From positions 62,001 through 126,000 of the forward strand of contig NZ_JBBUKT010000001.1 in assembly GCF_038066715.1 (NCBI RefSeq): a stretch of 64,000 nucleotides of DNA, read 5' to 3'. This document shows, piece after piece, positions 1 to 7,558 of this stretch. Each line of letters starts with the position of its first letter. Within the stretch, counting starts at the first letter, position 1. The DNA is from Luteolibacter sp. Y139. Its GTDB lineage: Bacteria > Verrucomicrobiota > Verrucomicrobiia > Verrucomicrobiales > Akkermansiaceae. The notes under the pieces are model-generated. The model did no database searches and was not told where the DNA came from. It saw only the letters and a program-made list of their open reading frames with translations. Both the position numbers and the translations under genes were made by a program.

Positions 1-283
1 ATGGGTCGGAGCTCTCGCCGCATGGGCAGCCGTGATGACCGCCTACGTCCGCGCCATGGGCGCCGCCCTCACCGGAGCCCACGATTTCTGCGGCCCCTGC
101 GCCAAGCCACACCGGATGGCCATCCTCACGGTCGGCGCGTTGAGCACCGCTACCGAGGCACTATGGAGGGAATCTGGCGCGGTCATGAAGGTGGCCATCG
201 TCGTCATCGCTGTCGGCACTTGCCTCACCATCTTGCGCCGCATCGCGCGTCTCGCAGCAAAGCTGAAGGAGGCCCGCCCATGA
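1..283 (+). CDS. CDP-alcohol phosphatidyltransferase family protein, C-terminal part
   Basis: Only the last ~93 residues are in the window; the 5' end lies upstream. The readable part contains AYVRAMGAALTG followed by DFCGPCAKPHRM, a pattern typical of the C-terminal half of CDP-diacylglycerol:alcohol phosphatidyltransferases, then hydrophobic stretches (GAVMKVAIVVIAVGTCLTIL) that fit membrane helices. The family swaps CMP of a CDP-lipid for an alcohol to make phospholipids in the inner membrane. The catalytic DGxxAR motif would lie upstream and cannot be checked. The stop overlaps the start of the next gene (ATGA), and the next two genes are an acyltransferase and cdsA, so a phospholipid operon is likely. 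Which alcohol is used cannot be told. Confidence 0.72.
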   Translation, partial: WVGALAAWAAVMTAYVRAMGAALTGAHDFCGPCAKPHRMAILTVGALSTATEALWRESGAVMKVAIVVIAVGTCLTILRRIARLAAKLKEARP

Positions 284-918
284 CCGGCATCGCGCTAGCC
301 TTCCTCGTCCGCCTCGCCACCGGCGTCCGCCTGCTCGGCGACATCCCCGAAGACGGCAAGCGCCGCATCTACTTCGCGAACCATTCCTCGCACCTCGACT
401 TCGTCGTCATCTGGGCCGCCCTTCCCGGACGCCAACGCGCCTGGACCCGCCCCGTCGCCGCTGCCGAATATTGGGAAAAGACCCCGCTCCGCCGCTGGCT
501 CTCCACCCACATCTTCAAGGCCGTCCTCATCCCCCGCGACCTCGCGCGGATGCGCTCCGAAGACCCGCTCGGAAAAATGTTAGAAGCCATTGATGCCAGA
601 GCCGACCTCATCGTCTTCCCCGAAGGCACGCGCAGTGACACTGGCGAAGTCGGCCCCTTCAAGCCCGGCCTCCACCACCTCGCCACCAAGCGCCCCGAGA
701 CCCTGCTCATCCCCGTCTTCCTCGAAAACCTCAGCCGCATCCTGCCAAAGGGTGAAGCACTGCCTCTCCCTCTCATGGGCCAGGCCATGTTCGGAGATCC
801 CCTGCCCGGCCCCGTCGAAGGCGAAAGCAAACACGACTTCCTCGAACGCGCCCGTGACGCAGTGATGCACCTCTCCCACGGCCACCTCATCCCCTCTCCT
901 CCCGATGAAGGATCCTGA
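280..918 (+). CDS. 1-acyl-sn-glycerol-3-phosphate acyltransferase (PlsC family)
   Basis: Protein of 212 residues. It carries the acyltransferase signature NHSSHLD (HX4D, near residue 30) and FPEGTRS (near residue 110), the catalytic and glycerol-phosphate-binding blocks of the PlsC/LPLAT family. It should acylate lysophosphatidate or a related lysolipid at the membrane, making phosphatidate for the CdsA encoded next. The start is the ATG inside the ATGA overlap with the upstream gene; the reading frame extends further upstream, but that part overlaps the phosphatidyltransferase in another frame and is not family-like. The 3' end overlaps cdsA by 14 bases, indicating translational coupling. 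The exact acyl acceptor is inferred from context. Confidence 0.88.
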   Translation: MTGIALAFLVRLATGVRLLGDIPEDGKRRIYFANHSSHLDFVVIWAALPGRQRAWTRPVAAAEYWEKTPLRRWLSTHIFKAVLIPRDLARMRSEDPLGKMLEAIDARADLIVFPEGTRSDTGEVGPFKPGLHHLATKRPETLLIPVFLENLSRILPKGEALPLPLMGQAMFGDPLPGPVEGESKHDFLERARDAVMHLSHGHLIPSPPDEGS

Positions 919-1903
919 ACTCCTCTACCTCGTTGGAGGCGTCGTGGGCATCCTGCTCATCGCCACCCTCGTCACCAAGATCCTCATCGGCAAATCCGGC
1001 GAGACTCCCACACTCGTGAACCTCCGCCAGCGCGTCAACGCGTGGTGGTGGATGATGCTCGTCTTCTGCTCCTCCCTCGCCCTCGGCCGCACCGGAGTCT
1101 TCGGCTTCTACGCGCTGCTGTCCTTCTTAGCGCTGCGCGAATTCATCACCCTCTCCCCCACCCCGCGCGGCGACCATCGCACGCTGACCTGGGTCTTCTT
1201 CCTCATCCTTCCCCTGCACTTCCTCTTCGCCGCAGCTCCTTGGTACGGGATGTTCCTGATCTGGATACCTGTTTATTCCTTCGCCTTCATCCCGATCCGC
1301 AGCGCGCTGGCAGGCGACACCGAGCGCTTCTTGGAACGCTCCGCTCGCATCCAGTGGGGTGTCATGACCTGCATCTACTTCCTCAGCTACCTGCCGATGC
1401 TGCTCTACTTGCCCATCCCGGGCTACGAGGGCCAGAATGCCAAGCTGCTGTTCTTCGTCGTGCTCGTCACCCAGATCAGCGATGTGATGCAGTACGTCTT
1501 CGGCAAGCTCTTCGGCAAAACCAAGGTCGCCCCGAAAGTCAGCCCCTCGAAAACCCGCGAAGGCCTCCTCTACGGCGGTGCCGCAGCCACCCTCATTGGC
1601 ACCTCACTCTGGTGGGCCACTCCCTTCACCCCCGCAGTCGCAGCAGGCATGTCCGCCATGCTCGTCGCCGCCGGCTTCTTCGGCGGGCTGGTCATGTCAG
1701 CCGTGAAGCGCTCCCTCGGCGCAAAGGACTGGGGCCGCGGCATCCCCGGCCACGGCGGCGTCCTCGATCGCCTAGACTCCCTCCTCTTCGCCGGCCCCCT
1801 CTTCTTCCACGTGATCGCCTACTACTTCGGGACAAACATGTACGACGCCTACAAGCAGCCCCAGTGGATGTACGACGCCATGCGCCTGTGGATTGGCCAC
1901 TGA
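905..1903 (+). CDS. cdsA: phosphatidate cytidylyltransferase
   Basis: Integral membrane protein of 332 residues with about eight hydrophobic segments. The C-terminal signature is clear: SAVKRSLGAKDWG then PGHGGVLDRLDS (residues ~260-290), the CDP-diglyceride synthetase motif whose acidic residues bind the metals. VSPSKTREG upstream of it is also conserved. It makes CDP-diacylglycerol from phosphatidate and CTP, the substrate of the phosphatidyltransferase at the window start; with the acyltransferase between them this is a compact phospholipid operon. Length is at the long end for the family because of an extra N-terminal membrane segment. The ATG at 905 overlaps the preceding gene. Confidence 0.93.
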   Translation: MKDPELLYLVGGVVGILLIATLVTKILIGKSGETPTLVNLRQRVNAWWWMMLVFCSSLALGRTGVFGFYALLSFLALREFITLSPTPRGDHRTLTWVFFLILPLHFLFAAAPWYGMFLIWIPVYSFAFIPIRSALAGDTERFLERSARIQWGVMTCIYFLSYLPMLLYLPIPGYEGQNAKLLFFVVLVTQISDVMQYVFGKLFGKTKVAPKVSPSKTREGLLYGGAAATLIGTSLWWATPFTPAVAAGMSAMLVAAGFFGGLVMSAVKRSLGAKDWGRGIPGHGGVLDRLDSLLFAGPLFFHVIAYYFGTNMYDAYKQPQWMYDAMRLWIGH

Positions 1904-1951
1904 CCTTGATAATCCTAGTCAGCGACCCACCTCCGGCTTACCCATACCCTC

Positions 1952-3100
1952 GTGCGACACGTCGCGGTCATCGTTGAAACCTCCACCCAGTACGGGCGAA
2001 ATCTGATTCGGGGCATCGCCCGTTTCGGCCGCCTCCACGACTGGCAGATCCACTTCGAATACCGCGGCAAAACCGCGGCCGAACCCGATTGGCTCGCCGA
2101 CTTCAAGGGCGATGGCGTCATCACCACCAGCCCGGACCAGCGGCATTCGCGCGCCCTTCGGAAACTGGGCATGCCGGTCTTCGACCTTCAGAGCACCTTG
2201 TTAGACCCCGCCGGCGAGCACCTCATCGTCGACAGCGATCACCGCGCCGTCGGCAAGATGGCCGCCGAGCACTTCATCGAAAAAGGCCACCGCCACTTCG
2301 CCTTCCTCGGCTACAGCGATCACAATGTCTCCCGCGAACGCGAGATCGGCTTCACCGAAGTCCTTGCCGCCCGTGGCCACAAGCCGCTCTGCCACCTCAC
2401 CCCGGAGCGTAAGGCCCGCAGTTTCGAGTCCCTTCAAAAGGGCGACCTCGCCTTCATCGAGTCGCTGCCAAAGCCCTGCGCACTGTTCTGCTGCTGGGAT
2501 GAAGTCGCCTTCCGCGCCGTCCAGTCCGCGATCGAACTCCAGATCGCCGTCCCCGAAGACCTCGCCGTGCTCGGCGTGGACAATGATCCCGTCTTCTCCA
2601 GCACCTCGCGCATCCCGCTTTCGAGCATCGACCCGGACATCATCCGCATGGGCTTCCTCGCCGCCTCATGGCTCGCGGAGCTAATGGCAGGAAAGGAGCT
2701 GAAACAGATCAAACTCGAACGCCTCGTGCCGCCGAAGGGTCTCGTGATCCGACAATCCACGGCACTTGATGCAATTGAAGACCCCGTCGTGCGGCGCTTC
2801 CTCGAGCTGCTTCGCCAACAGCGTCCCGGCCTTCTCAGCATCGAGGAACTCGCACGCGACTGCCACGTCTCGCGCCGTCTGTTAGAGCAACGCGTCAAGG
2901 CTGCCACCGGCAAGACACCACGCCAGTTGTTGAGCCAGACCTTGGTCGAAGGCATCCAGCGCTTCCTTTCGCAAACCGACTACACGCTGGCTCACATCGC
3001 GGACTTGCTCGGCTTCGAGCACGCGGAACGCTTGAGTCATCTTTTTCGCAGACAGACCGGCAAGACCCCCGGGGAATACCGTAAATCCACGGGAGTATAA
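1952..3100 (+). CDS. XylR-type transcriptional regulator (LacI-like sensor plus AraC-type HTH)
   Basis: Protein of 382 residues with two modules. Residues ~1-270 resemble a periplasmic-binding/LacI sugar-sensor domain (VAVIVETSTQYGRNLIRGIA; VDSDHRAVGKMAAEHFIEKG; LGVDNDPVFSS). Residues ~285-380 form an AraC-type DNA-binding domain with two helix-turn-helices (CHVSRRLLEQRV; HIADLLGFEHAERLSHLFRR; KTPGEYR). This is the XylR architecture, very common in Verrucomicrobiota, where it usually regulates carbohydrate use. The start is a GTG 48 bases after cdsA, with no good Shine-Dalgarno. No sugar gene adjoins it, so its regulon and ligand are unknown. Confidence 0.87.
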   Translation: MRHVAVIVETSTQYGRNLIRGIARFGRLHDWQIHFEYRGKTAAEPDWLADFKGDGVITTSPDQRHSRALRKLGMPVFDLQSTLLDPAGEHLIVDSDHRAVGKMAAEHFIEKGHRHFAFLGYSDHNVSREREIGFTEVLAARGHKPLCHLTPERKARSFESLQKGDLAFIESLPKPCALFCCWDEVAFRAVQSAIELQIAVPEDLAVLGVDNDPVFSSTSRIPLSSIDPDIIRMGFLAASWLAELMAGKELKQIKLERLVPPKGLVIRQSTALDAIEDPVVRRFLELLRQQRPGLLSIEELARDCHVSRRLLEQRVKAATGKTPRQLLSQTLVEGIQRFLSQTDYTLAHIADLLGFEHAERLSHLFRRQTGKTPGEYRKSTGV

Positions 3101-3243
3101 GGGTTTTAGCACCTTCGCAAAATCGCAAGGTGGGTTCCCGTCTTCATAATGCGGGTCCAGAAGTTCGGGGTTACGTTGGCGTCACCCGTTGGGAGCACCA
3201 CTTCCAGATCACGACCTCGTAAGACCTCGAACCAAATAAAGCC

Positions 3244-3315
3244 ATGTCCGTCCCTTCTGCCATCTCGTTCCCCGTGAACTCCGGCTCTACGCAACAAACC
3301 GGCATCCGCCGCTAA
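3244..3315 (+). CDS. possible 23-residue small protein or leader peptide
   Basis: A short frame opens with ATG at 3244 and stops with TAA at 3315, 24 bases before a strong intrinsic terminator. The peptide starts MSVPSAISFPVNSGSTQQ and ends TGIRR. No ribosome binding site is evident (AATAAAGCC precedes the ATG). It could be a real small gene, a leader peptide, or chance inside a non-coding RNA that ends at the same terminator. No known family is recognised. Confidence 0.25.
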   Translation: MSVPSAISFPVNSGSTQQTGIRR

Positions 3316-3338
3316 TACGGCCTGCCCTCCCGTTTTCC

Positions 3339-3377
3339 AACGCCGTTCCTTCCACCGAGGGAACGGCGTTTTCTTTT
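3339..3377 (+). terminator. intrinsic terminator in the intergenic region
   Basis: Perfect 11-base stem AACGCCGTTCC / GGAACGGCGTT with a 10-base loop, followed by TTCTTTT. It lies 239 bases after the XylR-type gene, so it either ends a long 3' UTR or terminates a separate short transcript from 3101-3338. Confidence 0.8.
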
Positions 3378-3397
3378 CCCCTCGAAGTGATCCACCA

Positions 3398-3500
3398 AAG
3401 TTCCTAAGCGATCTCCAATGTCCCGAAGGGACCTCGGAACTTAGCCGGTGGCGTGAGCCACCGGATGCGGATCAAAAGCTCACCCGCCCCGGTAGGGGCG
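3398..3500. repeat. cluster of short palindromes (REP-like array 1)
   Basis: This stretch of the 435-base gap 3101-3535 holds successive hairpins: GTCCC-GAA-GGGAC at 3420-3432, CCGGTGGC-GTGA-GCCACCGG at 3445-3464 and CGCCCC-GGTA-GGGGCG at 3485-3500. An outer pair AAGTTCC (3398-3404) and GGAACTT (3436-3442) encloses the first. Similar units recur at 9372-9482. Arrays like this resemble repetitive extragenic palindromes mobilised by REP-associated transposases; that mechanism is an inference, and no such transposase is in the window. Confidence 0.6.
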
Positions 3501-3535
3501 GCGCACTCGCGCGGCATCGGGTGAAACTTAACCCC

Positions 3536-4165
3536 TCAAGATCCAAGGAAAGGCTCCACCTCCAGGAAGTCCTGCCCATGGATGATCTCCGCCAGGATCG
3601 GCAAACCCGTCAGCTGCTCAATGATCCCCTTGTTCGTGATCGCCGCCGTATCCAGCTCATCCGCTAGGTGATTGATCACCAGCCCCGCGATCTCCAACCC
3701 ACGCGCACGAATCGCATCCACCGTCAGCAGCGTGTGGTTCAGCGCTCCAAGCCGATTGCCCACCACCACAATCACCGGCAACCCCAGATCCGTCGCGAAG
3801 TCCGCCATGTCATACCCCTCGGCCAGCGGAACGCGCCACCCACCCACACCTTCGACAACCACCTCCGCGTGACTCGCAATGAAATCCCTCGTCGCCATCA
3901 ACAGTGCGATCGGATCCACCGGCCGGTTCTCCAGCATCCCTGCCACCAGCGGAGCCACCGCCGCCTTCAGCCACACCGGATTCACCTGCTCCGGTTCCAA
4001 GCCACCCGACGCAGCCGCCAGCTGCACCGCATCATCGCGATCACCACAGCACACCGGCTTGAAGCCCGCCGCATCGATGCCTTCCGCACGCAGCGCCGCG
4101 ACCAGAAGAGAGGAGAAACGGGTCTTGCCCGCGCCGGTATCAGTGCCGGTGACAAAGTAGCTCAC
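3536..4165 (-). CDS. bioD: ATP-dependent dethiobiotin synthetase
   Basis: Protein of 209 residues. The P-loop is GTDTGAGKT directly after the start, followed by FKPVCCGDRDDA, VEGVGGWRVPL (binding region for the diamine substrate) and PVIVVVGNRLGALNHT, all BioD landmarks. It closes the ureido ring of dethiobiotin from diaminopelargonic acid, CO2 and ATP in the cytoplasm. I chose the GTG at 4165 because it puts SYFVTGTDTG at the N-terminus as in the family; the frame extends upstream, but those residues are not BioD-like. No other biotin gene is adjacent. The gene lies 31 bases after the small YbbR-like gene on the same strand. Confidence 0.9.
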   Translation of the reverse strand: MSYFVTGTDTGAGKTRFSSLLVAALRAEGIDAAGFKPVCCGDRDDAVQLAAASGGLEPEQVNPVWLKAAVAPLVAGMLENRPVDPIALLMATRDFIASHAEVVVEGVGGWRVPLAEGYDMADFATDLGLPVIVVVGNRLGALNHTLLTVDAIRARGLEIAGLVINHLADELDTAAITNKGIIEQLTGLPILAEIIHGQDFLEVEPFLGS

Positions 4166-4196
4166 GCCGCAGCGGTGCCCCCCCGCGGCGACACGG

Positions 4197-4364
4197 TCAA
4201 GGCGGATCCTCCTCAGGCACCAGCAAAGCCCGCGGCGGCTTGTCGCCCGGACCGAACAGCTCACCCTGTTCCCGCAGGTGCTCCCTAATCAGAAACCAGA
4301 TCGCGGTCGCCAGCAGCAGCGACACGATCTTGGGGATCAGGTTCTTTCGAAACGCCTTTCTCAT
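4197..4364 (-). CDS. minimal YbbR/CdaR-like single-pass membrane protein, overlapping cdaA
   Basis: Small protein of 55 residues: a basic N-terminus MRKAFRKNLIPKI, one hydrophobic helix SLLLATAIWFLI, then a polar tail rich in Pro and Glu. The N-terminus strongly resembles the membrane anchor of CdaR/YbbR proteins, which pair with CdaA, but all extracytoplasmic YbbR repeats are missing. It begins 80 bases inside the 3' end of cdaA in another frame. Either this is a true minimal CdaA partner, or cdaA and a longer cdaR have been altered here. No similar protein with an assigned function is known to me. Confidence 0.6.
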   Translation of the reverse strand: MRKAFRKNLIPKIVSLLLATAIWFLIREHLREQGELFGPGDKPPRALLVPEEDPP

Positions 4365-5127
4365 GATTGTTGTCGGTCGCGAGGAAGATCTCCGCCATCC
4401 GCGAACGGAACTTCTCCTCGCCCAGATTCCGCTCCAAGTGCCCGTCCATGCAGATGGAAATCGAGCCGGTTTCCTCGCTGACGATGATCGCCACGCAGTC
4501 GCTCTCCTCCGACACCCCGATCGCGGCACGGTGACGCAGGCCGATCGAGCGGTCCGCCAATTCGCGCTGGCTCACCGGAAACACGCATGCCGCGGCCGTC
4601 ACCTTCTTGTTCGAAATCACCATCCCGCCGTCATGCAGCGGCGTCTTCGGGAAAAACACCGTCATCGAAAGCTCCGGCGAGAAGTCCGCATTCAGCATCA
4701 CGCCCGTCTCCTCATACGGCTTCAGCGCGATGTCCCGCTGGATGGCAAACAGAGCCCCGATGCGCTTCTTTGACAGCGCCACCACCGAGTCCTCGAAGAT
4801 CTCCAGGAAGTCGAGCTGGCTCTTGTTTGAGAACGAGAACAGCCGGCTGCTCCCCAGCTTCGCCAGCGCATTGCGCAGCTCCGGCTGGAAAATGATCGGC
4901 ACCGCGAAGACCAGCAAGATCGCCGCCCGCGTCACCAACCACGAAATCACCGCGAACTCGAACAGCCGCAGCAGCAAGGTGATCGCCACCAGAATGACCA
5001 CGAGTCCCACCAGAATCCGCGCCCCTCGGGTCGCCCGGAAGGCCCGGAAAATCTGATAGATGGCGATCGCCAGGATCAAAATTTCGATCCCGTCGCGCCA
5101 ATGTAGCCTGACAAAGTCCCACACCAT
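4285..5127 (-). CDS. cdaA: diadenylate cyclase (c-di-AMP synthase)
   Basis: Protein of 280 residues. Two to three N-terminal membrane helices (residues ~10-90, e.g. GLVVILVAITLLLRLF) are followed by a DAC domain carrying the hallmark LHDGGMVI and GLRHRAAIG motifs (DGA/RHR class) and SEETGSISI. It condenses two ATP into cyclic di-AMP, a messenger for cell wall and potassium homeostasis. Length fits CdaA (~270 residues). The last ~28 residues (from NNHEKG on) are low-complexity charged sequence and coincide with the overlapping YbbR-like frame, so the true C-terminus may be shorter in function. There is no glmM or cdaR of normal size next to it. Confidence 0.93.
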   Translation of the reverse strand: MVWDFVRLHWRDGIEILILAIAIYQIFRAFRATRGARILVGLVVILVAITLLLRLFEFAVISWLVTRAAILLVFAVPIIFQPELRNALAKLGSSRLFSFSNKSQLDFLEIFEDSVVALSKKRIGALFAIQRDIALKPYEETGVMLNADFSPELSMTVFFPKTPLHDGGMVISNKKVTAAACVFPVSQRELADRSIGLRHRAAIGVSEESDCVAIIVSEETGSISICMDGHLERNLGEEKFRSRMAEIFLATDNNHEKGVSKEPDPQDRVAAAGDRDLVSD

Positions 5128-5201
5128 CCCGGTCGGGATACTACGCCGGGGCGCACCCCACTGTCATTTGCTTTTCCCCGCGAGGGGAAATCAGTGCCGG
5201 T

Positions 5202-5432
5202 TCACCAGCAGCCCGGCCCGTAATAAGGGCCGTAGTAGCCGCCATGGTAGTGGTGGTGGTCATTGTGCTCGCCGATGGCATAGCCCACGGCGGCGGCTCC
5301 GACTGCCATGGCCGTCGCGGCACCGGGATCGACCGTCTGCACCGGCCGGCCATAGGCGTCGTAGGTGGTCATGCAGGAAGTCCCGGCACAGGCGAGAATC
5401 AGGGCGGTGGCTTTGAGCGTGATCGCTTTCAT
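5202..5432 (-). CDS. small His/Gly/Tyr-rich lipoprotein
   Basis: Predicted 76 residues from the ATG at 5432: a signal peptide MKAITLKATALILAC with a plausible lipobox ILAC (a second Cys follows at AGTSC), the segment TTYDAYGRPVQTVDPG, a hydrophobic Ala/Gly stretch, and a tail GEHNDHHHYHGGYYGPYYG. The His-rich tail might bind metal, but that is a guess. It lies between folP and cdaA on the same strand. No named family recognised. Confidence 0.6.
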   Translation of the reverse strand: MKAITLKATALILACAGTSCMTTYDAYGRPVQTVDPGAATAMAVGAAAVGYAIGEHNDHHHYHGGYYGPYYGPGCW

Positions 5433-5470
5433 GAGTTCGTTCGCGGGATTGGACGAAACCATTCACCAAA

Positions 5471-6331
5471 TCATTCATCCGGAGAATGGGGGATTCCACG
5501 ATGCAGGATCGCCTCGGTCATCCGCAGCGCCTGCACGTTCGGCAGCACCTCGTGGACCCGGTGGATCATCACACCCGCCTCCCGCGCCCACGCCGTGATC
5601 GCCACCGTCGGCCACGACCGGTCCGCTAGGTCGGCACTCCCGAGAACTCGCCCGATAAAGGACTTCCTCGACACCCCGAGCAGCACCGGACGCCCTCCGG
5701 CCCCCAGCTCCGGCAAGGCCCGCAGCAGCGCCAGATTGTGCTCCACCGTCTTCCCGAAGCCGATTCCCGGATCGAAGCAGATCGTTTCTGGATCAAGCCC
5801 CGCAGCAATCAGCGCCGCCAGTCGCTCCTCGAAAAACGCCCGCACCTCCGCCACCACGTCATCGTAGTGGGGGGCCACCTGCATCGTCCGCGGATCGCCC
5901 TGCATGTGCATCACCACCACCCCACAGCCGGTTTTCACGCACAGCGGAGCCATCTCCGGATCCCCGGTCAGGCCACTCACGTCATTCACGATGTCAGCCC
6001 CCGCCTCCAGCGCCGCGGCAGCGACCGAAGCCTTCATGGTATCAATGGAAATCACCCCCTCCCACTCCTCCCGCAGCGCCGCGATCACCGGCGCGGTCCG
6101 CCCGATCTCCTCCGCTACCAGCACCTCCGCCGCCCCGGGACGGGTCGATTCCCCGCCGATGTCGATGATCTCCGCCCCCTCCGCGATCATCCGCCGCGCA
6201 TGCCCCAAGGCGGCGGCCACCCCGGCGTGCGTCCCCCCATCCGAAAAGGAGTCCGGAGTGACATTCAGGATGCCCATGACCCTTCCCCGCCGGCTCAGAT
6301 CCAGCCGCTTGCGTCCCGTTTTCCACCACAT
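5471..6331 (-). CDS. folP: dihydropteroate synthase
   Basis: Protein of 286 residues with the whole DHPS signature set: MGILNVTPDSFSDGG near the N-terminus, IDIGGESTRPGA, ISIDTMKA, NDVSG, VVMHMQGDPRTMQ, CFDPGIGFGKT and GVSRKSFIG (TIM-barrel phosphate/pterin site). It joins p-aminobenzoate to dihydropterin pyrophosphate in folate synthesis. I start at the ATG at 6331 (MWWKTGRKRLDL); an upstream frame extension to 6370 is possible but not conserved-looking. A second folate gene, the 5-formyltetrahydrofolate cyclo-ligase, lies at 15.6 kb. Divergent from the secreted paralogue pair to its right. Confidence 0.94.
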   Translation of the reverse strand: MWWKTGRKRLDLSRRGRVMGILNVTPDSFSDGGTHAGVAAALGHARRMIAEGAEIIDIGGESTRPGAAEVLVAEEIGRTAPVIAALREEWEGVISIDTMKASVAAAALEAGADIVNDVSGLTGDPEMAPLCVKTGCGVVVMHMQGDPRTMQVAPHYDDVVAEVRAFFEERLAALIAAGLDPETICFDPGIGFGKTVEHNLALLRALPELGAGGRPVLLGVSRKSFIGRVLGSADLADRSWPTVAITAWAREAGVMIHRVHEVLPNVQALRMTEAILHRGIPHSPDE

Positions 6332-6388
6332 GTCTGTTGGGAAATGGCCACTTGCAGCGCCTCCGGCCAAGCCCTAATGTCCGCCCCC

Positions 6389-6976
6389 ATGAACCTCAAA
6401 ACCCTCGTCGCCATCGCCGCCCTCTCGTGCGGCCTCGCCCACGCCGGCGTCCCGGGCCTAGAAGTGCAGGGCCCCTACGCCAGCGTGAAGACCAACAAGG
6501 ACGGCTCGCGCGAATACTTCGAGCGAACCCGCGACATGACCGTCATCACCAAAAAGACCGTCAGCCCGGAAGGCAAAGCCGTCCTCAAGACCGTCTACCG
6601 CCTCGATGACATGGGCAACCCGAAGACCTGCGACATCTTCGACGGCAAGGGCACCCGGCTCTTCAAATCCCGCTACGGCTACAGCCGGAAGCAGGGCCTC
6701 ACCTACGGGAAATTGGTCGAGGAACAAATGTTCGATGCCCGCGCGAAGCGCACCGACCCGAAGACCGGCGAAGAGATCCCCGTGCGCCGCTTCATCTACA
6801 CCTACGACGCGCAGGGAAACCGCAACGCACCCATCTCCATCACCACCATCCCCGGCAAGACCGCGGATGAAGTCTTCGGCCCCTCGGCCTTGGAGTATGA
6901 TCCCTTCGATGGCCAGAAGCCCGATCAGCAAGCCGTGCCAAAGGCCAATCCGCGCGCCAAGCCCGTCGGCAAATAA
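6389..6976 (+). CDS. exported protein of unknown function, paralogue A
   Basis: Protein of 195 residues starting with a signal peptide (MNLKTLVAIAALSCGLAHA). The body contains YRLDDMGNPKTCDIFDGKG, FKSRYGYSRK and KLVEEQMFDAR, then RFIYTYDAQGN. The next gene repeats this pattern (YRLSDKGSPLTCEIF, CRFGYSIK, KMVEAQVFDA, LVSTYDADG), so they are tandem paralogues. The repeated x-YD-xx-G turns recall YD/MORN-like beta hairpins, but I cannot assign a family. An in-frame ATG 12 bases upstream (6377) is an alternative start. Probably periplasmic. Confidence 0.7.
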   Translation: MNLKTLVAIAALSCGLAHAGVPGLEVQGPYASVKTNKDGSREYFERTRDMTVITKKTVSPEGKAVLKTVYRLDDMGNPKTCDIFDGKGTRLFKSRYGYSRKQGLTYGKLVEEQMFDARAKRTDPKTGEEIPVRRFIYTYDAQGNRNAPISITTIPGKTADEVFGPSALEYDPFDGQKPDQQAVPKANPRAKPVGK

Positions 6977-6991
6977 TCACCCCCACCCGCC

Positions 6992-7540
6992 ATGCGCTTT
7001 CCAAAGTGGCTTCCATGGACCCTCGGAATTGCTCTTCCCGTCGGCTATCTTGCGGTGACGACTCTCCGTTCCCCTAACCCGGAACCTGCTGCCGCTTCGC
7101 CACAGACCGCGGCTCCTGCACCCACTCTGGAAAAGGCAGCGCCGAAGCCGGAACGCAAACCCCGGGCGACTTCCGAGATGGTCTACGGATCAGGGAATGA
7201 TCTGCGGAAAGTGGTCTATCGCCTCAGCGACAAGGGAAGTCCGCTGACCTGCGAGATCTTCAATGCCGTGGGAGACCGCCTTCTCAAGTGCCGCTTCGGA
7301 TACTCGATCAAGCCCGGCCCACTCCAAGGCAAGATGGTTGAAGCTCAGGTCTTCGACGCCCAGAAAGCCACGGCTTCCAACTCGGGCAAAGACACCCCGC
7401 TCCAGCGCCTCGTCTCCACCTACGATGCGGACGGTGCCGCGCAGTTGCCGATCACCATCAACGTCGAGCCGACGGGCATCGCCACGAAACTTCGCGGCCC
7501 CGCCCTCGTCAGCTTCAATCCCTTGGTGGACGTCCGCTGA
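6992..7540 (+). CDS. membrane-anchored protein of unknown function, paralogue B
   Basis: Protein of 182 residues. A hydrophobic N-terminal segment (WTLGIALPVGYLAVTTL) acts as anchor or signal, followed by a Pro/Ala-rich linker (residues ~28-60). The C-terminal ~120 residues are homologous to the preceding gene: VVYRLSDKGSPLTCEIFN, CRFGYSIKPGPLQGKMVEA, TYDADGAAQLPITI. It lies only 15 bases downstream, so co-transcription is likely. The pair probably arose by tandem duplication, with B having swapped its cleavable signal for an anchor and linker. Function unknown. Confidence 0.68.
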   Translation: MRFPKWLPWTLGIALPVGYLAVTTLRSPNPEPAAASPQTAAPAPTLEKAAPKPERKPRATSEMVYGSGNDLRKVVYRLSDKGSPLTCEIFNAVGDRLLKCRFGYSIKPGPLQGKMVEAQVFDAQKATASNSGKDTPLQRLVSTYDADGAAQLPITINVEPTGIATKLRGPALVSFNPLVDVR

Positions 7541-7558
7541 TTCGCTTTTCACGTCTTC

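Noticed and set aside
1-918. Frame open from base 1 through the acyltransferase
   Set aside because: The portion before 280 overlaps the phosphatidyltransferase in another frame and is Arg/His-rich; the acyltransferase starts at the ATGA overlap.
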